Source: Azolla caroliniana
Lineage: Eukaryota; Polypodiophyta
Direction of reading: 5' to 3'
Length of the DNA stretch: 64,000 bases
Assembly: GCA_043228905.1 (NCBI GenBank)
Contig: JBHGNT010000004.1
Location: forward strand, 8,432,001 to 8,496,000
Positions within the stretch are counted from its first letter, which is position 1. Every line of letters begins with the position of its first letter. The position numbers were made by a program, and so were the translations under genes. Below the pieces are notes generated by a model. The model searched no databases and had not been told where the DNA came from. It worked only from the letters and a program-made list of their open reading frames with translations. Of the stretch, positions 54,292-64,000 are shown in pieces.

Positions 54292-55286
54292 GAGAATGTA
54301 CTAAACATTTGATCTATATGATCGTGTGTGTGGCCAACCAAAAGAAAATTGACTTTCACTTTTCTAAACAATCCTTGGTTGACCAACATACTTAGATAGC
54401 CAAACACAGTTGAATTTTTGTTCTCTCTAGCAGTATTGTCCAATTGAATGTATAGAACAGGGGGGAACGGTTGGCCCCAAGACATCAAAACTCGGTGAAT
54501 CACTGTAATTGTTAGGTTAGGGTCATTGTGAACATTAGGGTATGTACTGAAGACGTGAGGTCCAACTGACCTATTATAAGCCAAGCATCCCACCAAGTGC
54601 ATTTGAACAAGGCACTCATCATTGACGTCTTTGGGGAGCCTCTACATATGTGGCAAGCACGTCTAGTCCATGCCATCTATCATTAAGCACATGTATTGTT
54701 CGGGGCTCTTCAAACACTTCTCTCTATGATGCATCACCTTCTTTCGTTCTAATGATTGTGCCTCACGATGCTCCTGTAGTAACTTCTTACTCATATCCTT
54801 TTCCAGTGATGTCTTTGCACCTTTAGCCAAACTTTTAAGATTTGCACAAATGGAGCAATACCCCATGTGTACTTTACGTGGAATGATAACATTTGAAAAC
54901 AGAGCTCTCCATAATCTTGTGAATTGGCTATATGTGACAGATTTATTACGTGAGCCCACCATATCAGATCGATAGACATCATAAACTTCCCGATGTGTGT
55001 AATTATCAGAGAGGTGCATCCTACCTGTAGTGGCCATTACTTCAAAATTTAACTGAAAGTAACTTTTCATCCAACCAATAACATGTCTTCCAATTGCACC
55101 TTTCATACTTGGAACCTCTTTACAATTGACCATCTGATCCCCGCTAAGTAGACGTTGTTGTACTCTATGTAGCCGCATGTTACTAACACATAACGCAATT
55201 TTGAATTCAACTCTACATATCTGTTGTGCATGGAAGATATTGTCGAGAAAATGTGGAATAATACTTGGCCACAAGCGAGTCTTCAA
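54292..55286 (-). pseudogene. DUF7869-like (transposase-like) protein, two stops
   Basis: One reading frame from 55286 with two in-frame TAG codons (54665-54663 and about 54645), both where Gln is likely. It contains VTYSQFTRLWRALFSNVIIPRKVHMGYCSICANLK, then YMCLMIDGMD, MHLVGCLAYNRSVG, YIQLDNTARENKN, and FLLVGHTHDHIDQMFSTFS. The Asp in MIDGMD, the Asp in QLDN, and the HTHDHID block match the pattern of DUF7869 proteins, which have been likened to DDE transposases. The catalytic reading is inference. Its ends abut gypsy K and the LTR of copia L, and no inverted repeats are seen. Confidence 0.65.
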
Positions 55287-55829
55287 TCACTTCCTTAAGA
55301 ATTACAAACACAGAAATGGGAATGTGGAGATAGATGCACGTATAAACATAACACTATAAACAAGAGAGTACACAAGATATTGACGTGGAAAACCCTGAGA
55401 GGGAAAAACCACGGGAGCCCACAGACTCCAAACTATCACTATGTCAAAAGAATACAACAAGGGGGCACAGAGGCAACGACCTCGTGCTCACTCTCTTCGC
55501 CTGATGACAATTACAACAGAGAATCACTCTGTCTCTCTCTCTCTCTCTTTGTTACGCTTTGTACAGCAGTTACACCAACAACACATGACCAACAACAACT
55601 CTGTGTTTTCCCTAGGTCATATTTATACTAATATGACATTAGGAATATTTACAAGTATAGCCCCAATGGGCTAACAGAAACATATTTACATATATGTCCC
55701 TTCATCCGGTGAGAGGTTCTCACTGGGCCTACATCATCCGGTTCTCACCGGGTCTTCCTTGCCAGTTACACATCATCCGGTTCTCACCGGGCCTTCATCA
55801 TCCCATTCGGAGGGACCGAAATCCTAACA
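55241..55829 (-). repeat. Copia L 3' LTR
   Basis: TGTCGAGAAAATG...ATCCTAACA, 589 bp, a family member of the LTRs of A, B and D. It is followed by the polypurine tract (AACTCCCCCTTC on the plus strand). Confidence 0.82.
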
Positions 55830-57245
55830 AACTCCCCCTTCACTCCGACATGGAATGCCTCGTCAATCCGATCCGCTTCCGGCATGCTCCCAGCTTGTTG
55901 GGTGTCAGCACTTTGGTCAGCATATCCGACCCGTTCTCTACCGTGTGGATCTTCGTCAGTACGAACTCTCGATCTTCTACTCGCTCCCGAATCCAGTGGT
56001 ACCTCGGCTGGATGTGCTTTCTCCTGGAATGATACGCCACGTTCTTCGCAAGATTGATGTCACTTTGAATATCGCAATAGAGCCAGTATTCCTCTTGCCG
56101 GATCCCTAGCTCTTCGATGAAGTCCTTTATCCATAGTATTTCCTTGTCGGCTTCCACGGCCGCCATGTACTCTGCCTCCGTGGTTGACACCGCAATCGTC
56201 TTTTGCAGCCTCAACTACCACGAAACAACTCCCCCTGTATATGTCATAACATATCCCGATGTTGACCGGCTAGTATCTCCATCAGCCGACATATCCGAAT
56301 CGGTGAAACCATCAAGTTGGGGTTTACCGGAGCCGAATCGGAGACACATACTTGAGGTGCCTTTCAAGTACTGGAGTATCCATTTTACCGCATTCCAGTG
56401 CTCCTTGTCGGGATTGCTCATAAAACGGCTCACCCCTCCGACTGCATATCCGATATCCGGTCGGGTACACACCATTGCGTACATTCAGCTCCCAATAATA
56501 GAGGCATATGGTATCTTCATCATATCCGCCTTCTCTGCCTTCGTCTTCGGGGTTTGCTTACCGGATAATCTGTAGTTTGCCCATAGTGTCTATCCGACCA
56601 GTTTCGCATCTGACATGTTGAACCGCAGAAGCACCTTTGTCACATACTTTTCCTGTGACAGCCACCATTGCTTCTTTGACCATTCCCAGATGATATGCAT
56701 CCCTAGTATCTGTCTTGCCGGACCCAAGTCTTTCATTGAGAAGGTCCGGTTCAAGGCCTTCTTCAGCATTCGTATCTTGACTTGGTCTCGTCAGATGATC
56801 AACATGTTGTCCACGTACAGGAGGAGTATCAAGAAGTCTCCACCTTCGAACTTCTTCACAAATGTGTAGTGATCGGCCTGCGTCTTGTAGTACCCTTGAT
56901 CGGTCATGAAGGAGTCGAACTTCCGGTACCATTGCAAGGGAGCCTACTTCAAACCGTAGAGGCTCTTCTTCAACCGGAAAACCTGGTGCTCCTTCCCTTT
57001 CTTCACAAATCCCTCCGGTTGCTGCATGTAGATCTCCTCTTCGAGGTCGTCGTGGAGGAACGTCGTTTTCACGTCTAACTGCTCTATCTCGAGGTCCATG
57101 CTTGCCGCTATGCTCAACACCATCCGGAAGGAAGTCATCTTTACTATCGGGGCAAATATCTCGTCGAAGTCCACGCCCTTCTTCTGCTAGAACCCCTTCA
57201 CCACGATCTTGGCTTTGTATCTCGAGGGCTTGCCGGCATCTCCCT
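55830..57245 (-). pseudogene. Copia L reverse transcriptase and RNase H
   Basis: From about 57200 the minus strand encodes VDFDEIFAPIVKMTSFRMVLSIAAS, LDVKTTFLHDDLEEEIYMQQPEGF, KKSLYGLK, the altered catalytic region (YVDNMLII-like, 56805-56825), RPDIGYAVGGVSRFMSNPDKEHW and STTEAEYMAAVEADKEI, to the stop at 55840. Breaks near 56940, 56560 and 56214. Truncated at 57245 by NA3. Confidence 0.8.
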
Positions 57246-57529
57246 AGGAAGCAGGAAAAAAGTACCCGACAGTCAGGCGGAGCCTGCGTTACCGGATAAC
57301 GACAAACAGGTGGCTGGCAAACGTGAATATGGGGAAAAACCGGGATACGGACCCGGTGCTTCCGGTTAACTAAAACTCAATTTGAAAAAAAAAAAGAAAA
57401 AAAAAGTCCTCATGTAGAGGCAAGGAGCGAACGGGCACTTTGAAATGGTGTGGTGGGTGGCTAATTAAAGCCCTTTAAAAAAAAAGTGCACCACGTGTCA
57501 ACCAACTGCTATATTAGTACAAGACGTGC

Positions 57530-58757
57530 ATGCGCGGGAATCAAGAAAAGGCGCCACGCATGGAGAAAGAAAACCTTCCCCGCACAGAGTCCCTTTCATT
57601 TCGCGAACACAGAGATCTCAGCGCACACAGGCAATTACGAGTGATCAGGCGAGAGCACGCACAACACACAAACGCACCAATCTTACCACAACCTACCGAC
57701 TCTAACGACGACATGGAATGCATGATACTCTTAGAAGTGGCTAAGAAATGGCTGAAGCAACACGATCTAGAGGGATTCCTGAGGATAGTCGAAGTACTGC
57801 CACACGGAGATGCGGAAAATGTCGTCAAAGACATCGACACGGAGGTCATCACCGAGGAAGACATTCGAGCCCTGACCAGCTTACCGGAAGGGGGAATATA
57901 CTTGATCGATAACCCTTCATAGGAGTTGCTTACGAAGTATTTCGGTGAATACTCACTAGGCAGCAAGGCGTACCGCACGCAAGGCGGTGAAGACCTATTG
58001 TTTTGGGAAATTGCTCAGGTACTCCACGAGTATGGTCATGTATACCCCCGACCACCGACGATGCCCAGGAATAGAGCCAGTTTGATCATAGCTACCTACG
58101 AGGGAGTATAGGTGGATTGGCCGGTAATGATCGCCGACGGCCTGAGCGTTGCCATCATCTCAATAAAAGATGGCAAAAAGATGTGTACAACAGTGGCGCA
58201 ATGGCTCACTCTGTTAGCACCACCGGTGGAGCCCATGAAACAAAGGAAAAGGGGAAGACCGATAGAACTGACCCCCACAACAGCTTCAAAACAGCAACAA
58301 CTCCTGGCTACCCAAGTGAAGGAATGACTAAATCGGACGCGGCCGGCAGAGAAGGAGGCATCGGTGGACACCTCGGGGAGACCTTTAAAAGTCAAGTTGC
58401 GCCTAACGAAACAACAAGCAGAACAACAACCGGAGAAAACGCAGGGGCTGGACCCCTTGGCAGTGTTAATTAATGACAAGACCAGTAGAGCCAGAAAAGG
58501 AAGAAGAGCTGGTAAGACCAATAGAGCCGGAAAAAGAGGAAGGGCCGGTCAAACTGACAAAGCTACAGGAAAAGGACGACAACCAGAGGCAGGCACATCT
58601 GGAGCCGGAGCGGCAACGAGATCAGTCGAAGGAACAGGAGCAATCGGGGCAACAACAAGAGGAGGAATAACAGCAGCAACAGATGACAAAACAACTTCCT
58701 GAGGAACCATTGGAACCCTTAGATCAAAGCATTCTGGACATTTTGGAGGATGAATGA
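57530..58757 (+). pseudogene. NA3 second-frame protein, broken
   Basis: Starts MRGNQEKAPRMEKENLPR. A folded-looking N-terminal region (CMILLEVAKKWLKQHDLEGFLRIV, DWPVMIADGLSVAIISIKDG, VAQWLTLLAPP) is followed by a Lys/Arg segment and a long Glu/Gln/Pro tail with repeats of the 'RPIEPEKEE' type. It ends EPLDQSILDILEDE. In-frame stops at about 57920, 58109 and 58325, a frameshift near 58473 and a stop near 58668. No known domain is recognised. Only the C-terminal end resembles NA1 and NA2. Confidence 0.65.
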
Positions 58758-58784
58758 AGCCGGATTGTGGGATTTGACGTACAA

Positions 58785-58809
58785 GGTACTGTCCGATGGG
58801 CGTGCCATG
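58785..58809. other. NA3 conserved box adjoining the 3' LTR
   Basis: The plus strand reads ACTGTCCGATGGGCGTGCCATG. Its complement begins ATGGCACGCCCATCGGACAG and aligns with the NA1 and NA2 boxes. Confidence 0.6.
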
Positions 58810-59269
58810 TGTTAACCGGCCGGCAAGGAAATCCAGAATGGAAGAAGGGCATAATTAATAACCGAGAGCTGGTTATATATATATATATAATAATTATGAT
58901 TTGAGAAGCGAACGGATGGAACCGGAATCGGTATGCCGATCCGGATCCAAACCGGTTCGTAGCTGGTTGCCGGTTGGCACCGGTTTGTACCTAGAGCCAG
59001 AGACCTATAAAAGGGCCCGATGAGATTGTAATCATTGGCGGATAATTGATAGAGTGTTTTTGTTCTGTATCTTAATCATTGTTAATTACCGTTCTATGCT
59101 AAGTGTAATTTATCCTATGCATGTATTGTGACTAATGATCTTGCTGCTTAGTAACCAATTAGGGTTTCATTAATAGTCGGTCTAACTTTATCTCACCGCA
59201 ACACCCCTTTGGTGAAGTGTCTCAAAGGGACACCCTGTGTTAGGCCATTGTTCGGCCCTAGCGATAACA
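58810..59269 (+). repeat. NA3 3' LTR
   Basis: TGTTAACCGG...GCGATAACA, 460 bp, with a TATA box CTATAAAAGGGC at about 59008. Its start resembles that of the NA1 LTR (TGTTACCCGG). Confidence 0.8.
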
Positions 59270-60060
59270 TTTACGAAATTTTATGTTTTATTAGTTAAAT
59301 ACATGTCATTTAAATTTATGAGAATACTCACATATTTGAACTTTGGTTTTTGATGTAGTGCAACATGGGGAATAGTGCCATCATCTAAGGTCGACTTGAA
59401 TGTCATCAAATTCTTTATAATCCTGAGTTCGAGTTTGAGCTCCAAACAGATGGAGTACATTGAGCATGAACGCAGACAAAGCCCCCACAACAGCACAAAA
59501 ACTCTGAGATCAACATTGCACCTTCAAAGCTACAACACAAGCAAGTCAATCCTCGTCCAGGTATGTATCAGTTACATGTTAAAAAAACTTTTTTTTTTCC
59601 TTTCTAATAACTGTCTGTAACTTTGGTGCCTATTCATCTTTCCCAAAAATCAAATAGGACGAAGTCGTTGGAATCCCAAACAAGGATGTCTCGAAGGTCG
59701 GGGTGTAGCAGCAGGTGTGTTTCTAATTGACAAAATTTCGTAGTACGGTTTATTTCTACCTTTAGTGATGATTAGGGTTTGTGTTTCCCTTAAGTGGTTT
59801 AGGGTTTCTGATTACAAATTTCAAATTACAAGTTTCTGGTTACAAATTTCTGATTACTATCGCAATGTGTTGTAATTTTGCATCAATTCTCATGACAAAT
59901 TTTGATTAGGGTTTCTGATTTTTTAAGTGGTTGATTTTTGATACATGTTGAAAATGATAGATTACAAATTTCAGATTACTGTCTCAAAGTGTTGTAATTT
60001 TGCACCAAATTCACATTAAAAATTCTGTTTTTGCACCAATTCTGATTACTGATTTTCTAT
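59270..60060. other. AT-rich stretch before exon-like sequences
   Basis: It contains a short open stretch (59375-59570) and repeated 'TTACAAATTTCTGATTAC' words (59810-60060). Nothing is recognised. Confidence 0.35.
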
Positions 60061-60063
60061 TTC

Positions 60064-61180
60064 AGGTGGCTCGTTCCTCCCTATCCTAGAGTACTAAACT
60101 TCGCAAAATTTTGCGAGACAAAGGAGGACTTTCACAACATATATGATCTGTCCCTCCAGGGTATTGACCATGTTGTTCTAACAGATAGATTGATTAGTGA
60201 TGTAGACTGGATGTCAGTATATAAAGTGCCTAGAGTGAAAGGCAAGTTCAAGCTCAACCATGTACGACCGGACGTGTATGACGACTAAATGAGACTGCAC
60301 CAGAAAGTACATCAAGAGATCCTGGTCAACAACGAGTTGTCTATTTCATTTGCCAGAGCTTTTGCATGCGAGGATTAGAAAACAGCGAAGGAATCTCGTG
60401 ACCTTGAAATGTACAGGGTAGCTTGGGCAATTTATGGTGAGGCATCGGTAGAAAGATGTCGGAAGATGGGGAACTTGCAACAAAAAATGGCAAGATTTTG
60501 GAGCATGGCAGTAGATCATGCAACTGCCGACTTTGAACAAACCTGCAAGTATATGCCACACCGACACACAATGAAAGCCAATGTCGATGATACAGGTGAG
60601 ACATTGATTAGCTATATGCTAAAAAATGTCCATGAAGCTTGTGAGACATTGGAGTTTTTTAAGACTGATTTAGAGAAAGCAACATTGGTTGTTGCAATAG
60701 AGAGCAAAGTCACTTTGGCAGTGACAACAATCAGAAATAAGATTCAGGTACCTATTGTTGTGCTAGTATGTAATATGTTATAAATAACTTCTACATGAAA
60801 ATGTGCTACTGAGGCATTATCTAGAGCAGGTTGCTCAACATGAACTTGAAATTGAGGGGTCATTGGATCCCCAGCGGAAAATTCAACTGCAGACAGAGAT
60901 CCAGATTCTTTCAATGAACCTAGACCTTCTAGGTGTAAATACTGTCGCTAATTACAATTTGGAAAAGCTACAAGTAAGTTAATGATTCTTGTTTCTTGTT
61001 GTTGTATCTTCCTCATTAAGGAATAATTAATCGGTAAATTTCTTGGCTGGGTTGAAGGAACAATACTCCCGTCAAGAACAGGTAGTTACCTGCCTTAAGA
61101 AGCAGCTACATTTTGCGGAGGGGATGGTAAGGAGTAGACAAGAATTGGACCTGAATATTCATGCTCCCTTACCAAATTAA
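60064..61180 (+). pseudogene. Unrecognised multi-exon gene, probably decayed
   Basis: Exon-like pieces on the plus strand: 60064-60747 (RVLNFAKFCETKEDFHNIYDLSLQGIDHVV... and MYRVAWAIYGEASVERCRKM...; stops at 60288 and 60378), then a GTACCT donor-like site; 60828-60974 (EQVAQHELEIEGSLDPQRKIQLQ...NYNLEKLQ, followed by GTAAGT); and 61058-61180 (EQYSRQEQVVTCLKKQLHFAEG). The second and third pieces look like coiled coil. The clean donor sites argue for a real gene, the internal stops for decay. No family recognised. Confidence 0.45.
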
Positions 61181-61185
61181 GGAGA

Positions 61186-61444
61186 ACCAGGAAACGATAT
61201 ATTGATTGTTCAAGCACATTGCATCGCTTGTGGATTACATGTAGAGGACAAATCTACTACTCCAGTGGTTCACCTACAACCATGGCAGCATACATATCAT
61301 ATCGTTTGTTTTCAATATGCCTGTCGCATTGTTGCATTCTGTTTGGGGGATTGCAGTACAGCTCTCCTAGATGAGTGGAGAAAACACATAGGTAAAATTA
61401 CTGCTTGTGACCATAGTGTAGCTAATTTGTTCCATCTTTGCTAA
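61186..61444 (+). pseudogene. Cys/His-rich fragment of unknown function
   Basis: Encodes LIVQAHCIACGLHVEDKSTT...HTYHIVCFQYACRIVAFC, with C-x2-C, H and C-x4-C spacing that could bind zinc. It may be the next exon of the preceding gene. It has no start of its own worth trusting. Confidence 0.35.
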
Positions 61445-61446
61445 TT

Positions 61447-62312
61447 AGGTAAGCTGTATAAAGTGTGGAAACTATTTAGCTATTATGGCTCTAGTGTAGT
61501 AGCTAATTACCTAACATGTAGTTAATTAGGTAAGTGGTAGCTTAGCTACTACCATACTTTAGTTAAGTAGCGAATTAGCTAAGTGATAGCCAATTAGCTA
61601 CTACCATAGTTTAGTACAATAATTAATTAACTAAGTGGTAGCTAATTAGCTACTACCATAATTTAGTTGAATAAATAAGTGGCTAAGTGGTAGCTAATTA
61701 GCTACTACCATAGTTGAATACAGTAGCTAATTATCTACTACCACAGTTTAGTTGACTAACTAATTAGCTAAGTGGTAGCTAATTAGCTACTACAATACTT
61801 TAGATGAGTAGCTAATTAGCTACCACTTAACTAATTAGGTACTACCATAGTTTAGTACAATAGGTAATTAGCTACTACCATACTTTAGTACAGTAGCTAT
61901 TTAGCTAAGTGGGAGCTAATTAGCTACTACCATACTTTAGTTATAGTGGCTAATTAGCTAGTACCATACTTTAGTACAATAGCTAATTAGCTAAGTGGTA
62001 GCTAATTAGCGACTATCATACTTTAGCTGAGTAGCTAATTAGCTAAGTGGTAGCTAAGTAGCTACTACCATAGTTTAGTACAGTAGCTAATTAGCTACTA
62101 CTTAGCTAATTAGCTACGGCCATAGTTTAGTACAGTAGCTAATTATCTACTACATACTTTAGTTATAGTGGCTAATTAGCTAGTACCAGGTTGTAGTGTA
62201 GTAGCCAATTAGCTAGTACCATACCTAAGTGAAGTAGCTAATTAGTTACTGTCATAGTCTGGAAGAATAGCTAGTTAGCTAAGATGTAGCTAGTTAGCGA
62301 CCATGTTGTTGT
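61447..62312. repeat. Palindromic satellite-like array
   Basis: About 865 bp of irregular repeats built from GTAGCTAATTAGCTAC, a perfect 16-bp palindrome, linked by 'TACCATA(C/G)TTTAGT(T/A)' and 'CTAAGTGGTAGC'. AGCTAATTAGCT or one-base variants occur well over ten times. The spacing varies, so it is not a simple head-to-tail satellite. Confidence 0.9.
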
Positions 62313-62334
62313 AGAATCTTGTGGATTAAGGAGG

Positions 62335-62826
62335 GCGCATGAGGTGTCTAGTGTTGATGACACTGCAACCGATGAGGAGATAATTGCCAACGTGGCTGAA
62401 AGTAAGAGTCCTGCTATCACATCTCCTTCAGATCAGCTCCACCCTATTCTTTTGGAAAATGGTAATGAATTAGGAAACAATGTGAAAAGCCATGAAATAT
62501 TGGAAACAACATGTAAATCTGAGGTTCACAACAATAGTGTTTTTGAACACTTGATGCAACATTTCTTCGAATCCCAAAACCTTGTTTCCACCCCACTGAG
62601 CCTAACTACTGATAATGTCCAAACATATCCCACTGTATTGGAAAAGCTAGTGCAAGACGTGGCTGACCTGCAAGCCATTTCTGAGGTGATGGAAAGGTTG
62701 TCGAAGGAGGAAACACTTGCGCAATAGGTCAAAGAAGCAAGGCTAAATGGGCAACCGACTAGAAAAAGGCTGAAGAAGAAGCCACGATCAGGAACAAGAC
62801 CAGTTACTTGGTCAAGGGGCTCTTGA
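62335..62826 (+). pseudogene. Unrecognised acidic reading frame
   Basis: Open frame SSVDDTATDEEIIANVAESKSPAIT... to a stop at 62727, then in the same frame VKEARLNGQPTRKRLKKKPRSGTRP to 62826. Acidic, then helical (LEKLVQDVADLQAISEVMERLSKEE), then a basic Lys/Arg tail that could be a nuclear signal. Not recognised. It may be an exon of the gene that includes 63298-63948. Confidence 0.35.
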
Positions 62827-63082
62827 ATTAGAGTGAAATACTTATTAGTGGGATATGATTGTTAGCGATTTTCCTAGGGTTTTATGAAGTTTTACTATGA
62901 TCTATTTGGACAAGTAAAACCTTAGATTGGTTGTTGCTCTAAGCACATTATGTAATGGAACTCTATGATATTTCTCCAAGATAATTATGTTCATGTTGTT
63001 CTATCATGGAAAATATTTCATGTTCATTATGTTGTTTTGTGAGACTATTAGTTACTTTGTGAGTGTGAATATGTTGGTGTTT

Positions 63083-63256
63083 TCTGATGTTGTAGAGTCT
63101 AAAGGGTTTGAATCTATTGCTCCTAAGGCCGATGGCAGTGTGGAAACTGTTGATGTTGTTGCGTGTTTAGAGGGCCACATCTTGAAAGTAGATGTAGCAA
63201 CTGACACAAATGATTGGTCACGCAAGTTGATCAAGCATGTTGCACAGATGATCTGA
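63083..63256 (+). pseudogene. Exon-like frame of unknown function
   Basis: Encodes VVESKGFESIAPKADGSVETVDVVACLEGHILKVDVATDTNDWSRKLI, ending at 63256, with CTGATGTTGTAG acceptor-like sequence just upstream. Not recognised. Confidence 0.3.
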
Positions 63257-63297
63257 TTTTGTAGCTAGATGCAGCATGTGATACCAGTGGGCTGATA

Positions 63298-63948
63298 TTG
63301 GCCATATCAATATCTACATGCACCGAACCAATGACTAAGTCGACAACACAAGAGCACCAGAATGTGAAGCCAAACCCAACACAGTCGACCAGGGGTTTGA
63401 AGAGGAAAAGGACACCAATTGTGCCGACAGAACCTGAGTTGATTGAAATTGATCATGGGCTACCAGTAATTGGTATAACAGAGGCTCAACTACAGGAATG
63501 GAAACCTAAACCATTAGAAGTCGAAAGAAGATCCTTGATCTTGGAGCTTGATAAAGACCTTATGAGTGTGCGATATATGACACCAAGGAGAGACACAAAT
63601 CAATTTCTGGAGTGGGTTGTGCAATACTTTGATTTGTTTATTTGGATCGAAAAAACACATAAAGATGTGTGGAAGTGTGTAGAAAGATTCTTCCCGAAGT
63701 GGCGACAACATTTCGTGGGTCAGTGGACACGAGAGAATTGTGAGCAGAAGGATGTTGCAAGATTCAAAAGACTTTCTGATTTTTGGGACACTTGGCCAGA
63801 TTATAATGCCAAAAATACATTGATTCTAGATACAGAACATTTTCGACATTACTTCAACATTTGCAGATGCTATCTCATTCTACCCGATGAAATGCTTGAA
63901 CACTATTTGGTGAAAACATTGAGCTGCCAACTAGCTACATGGTTGTGA
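63298..63948 (+). CDS. NIF/FCP1-like phosphatase domain protein, degenerate
   Basis: 216 open codons. After a Lys-rich N-terminus, residues about 75-205 follow the fold order of NIF-type HAD phosphatases: RSLILELDKDLMSVRYM (place of the DxDx(T/V) box), a FLEWVVQYFDLFIWIEKTHKDVWKCV segment, FVGQWTRENCE, LSDFWDTWPDYNAKNTLILDTEHFRHYFN, and a CYLILPDE strand. In active members the first box begins with Asp and the later box has Asp-Asp. Here they read Glu and Asp-Thr, so a pseudo-enzyme is likely. The first in-frame ATG is at 63298, but it may be an exon of a longer gene. Confidence 0.5.
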   Translation: MAISISTCTEPMTKSTTQEHQNVKPNPTQSTRGLKRKRTPIVPTEPELIEIDHGLPVIGITEAQLQEWKPKPLEVERRSLILELDKDLMSVRYMTPRRDTNQFLEWVVQYFDLFIWIEKTHKDVWKCVERFFPKWRQHFVGQWTRENCEQKDVARFKRLSDFWDTWPDYNAKNTLILDTEHFRHYFNICRCYLILPDEMLEHYLVKTLSCQLATWL

Positions 63949-64000
63949 ACTCCATACCGAGCTCGGTATGCAGATCATATATGTAGAGAAGTTCCATTGA

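Larger units (their letters stand above)
57246..59269 (+). mobile_element. NA3: 3' half of a third NA-type element
   Basis: Begins inside what looks like the tail of a gypsy pol (KKVPDSQAEPALPDND...GPGASG-stop, 57253-57370). It continues through a purine-rich spacer, the long frame 57530-58757, the conserved box, and the 3' LTR at 58810-59269. The 5' part is missing. It shows the second frame downstream of a pol in this family. Confidence 0.65.

Noticed and set aside
57530-58757. A host gene for a Glu/Gln-rich protein
   Set aside because: Its position between a pol tail and an LTR, and its C-terminal motif shared with NA1 and NA2, show that it belongs to a retroelement.

Overview
This looks like nuclear DNA of a land plant with a repeat-rich genome. 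The evidence is Tnt1-like Ty1/copia retrotransposons primed by initiator tRNA-Met, Ty3/gypsy elements, SINE-like tRNA-derived repeats, DUF247 and O-fucosyltransferase gene fragments, and one intron-rich host gene with a plant-type COQ2 protein. I cannot name the species.

Layout. (1) 1-21300 is a stack of nested LTR retrotransposons. An old minus-strand copia ('C', pieces at 2672-3200, 8308-8622 and 20468-21300) was hit in its RNase H region by a gypsy-like element without pol ('NA1', 3201-8302) and in its RT region by a second minus-strand copia ('B', 8623-20467). The 5' LTR of B was then hit by a young plus-strand copia ('D', 14263-20429) with a perfect 5-bp target duplication. A fourth copia ('A') runs off the left edge. 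(2) 21301-23579 holds LTR and gag debris, including a perfect 300-bp tandem duplication. (3) 23596-32344 (minus) is an apparently intact 8-exon gene for mitochondrial 4-hydroxybenzoate polyprenyltransferase (COQ2/PPT1). Its fourth intron carries a copia ('M') that itself contains a gypsy fragment, and another LTR lies 16 bp past its stop codon. (4) 32859-36628 is a 3.8-kb non-autonomous hAT-type DNA transposon with 16-bp inverted repeats and a perfect 8-bp target duplication. It carries broken fragments of a DUF247 gene and an O-fucosyltransferase gene. (5) 37450-38350 is a tandem array grown from a SINE-like unit. (6) 39060-49990 holds copia 'H' with a solo LTR inside it, a second NA-type element ('NA2'), and gypsy 'J'. 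(7) 50280-59270 holds SINE-like repeats, gypsy 'K', a DUF7869-like gene with two stops, copia 'L', and a third NA-type element ('NA3'). (8) 59300-64000 holds exon-like pieces of unrecognised genes, an 0.85-kb array of perfect palindromes, and a degenerate NIF/FCP1-like phosphatase domain.

The most unusual item is the NA group. NA1 has near-identical LTRs, a gag-protease frame with a long Asn/Gln-rich linker, and a second intact 563-codon coiled-coil frame where pol would be expected. All three NA elements end their last protein with a similar acidic motif. All three also carry, directly against the 3' LTR, a conserved box of about 24 bp. The box reads like a primer-binding site on the opposite strand, and no polypurine tract is visible in its place.

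Almost all other coding sequence is transposon-derived and broken. COQ2, the NA1 coiled-coil frame and the left-edge copia gag are the long frames I see without a break.
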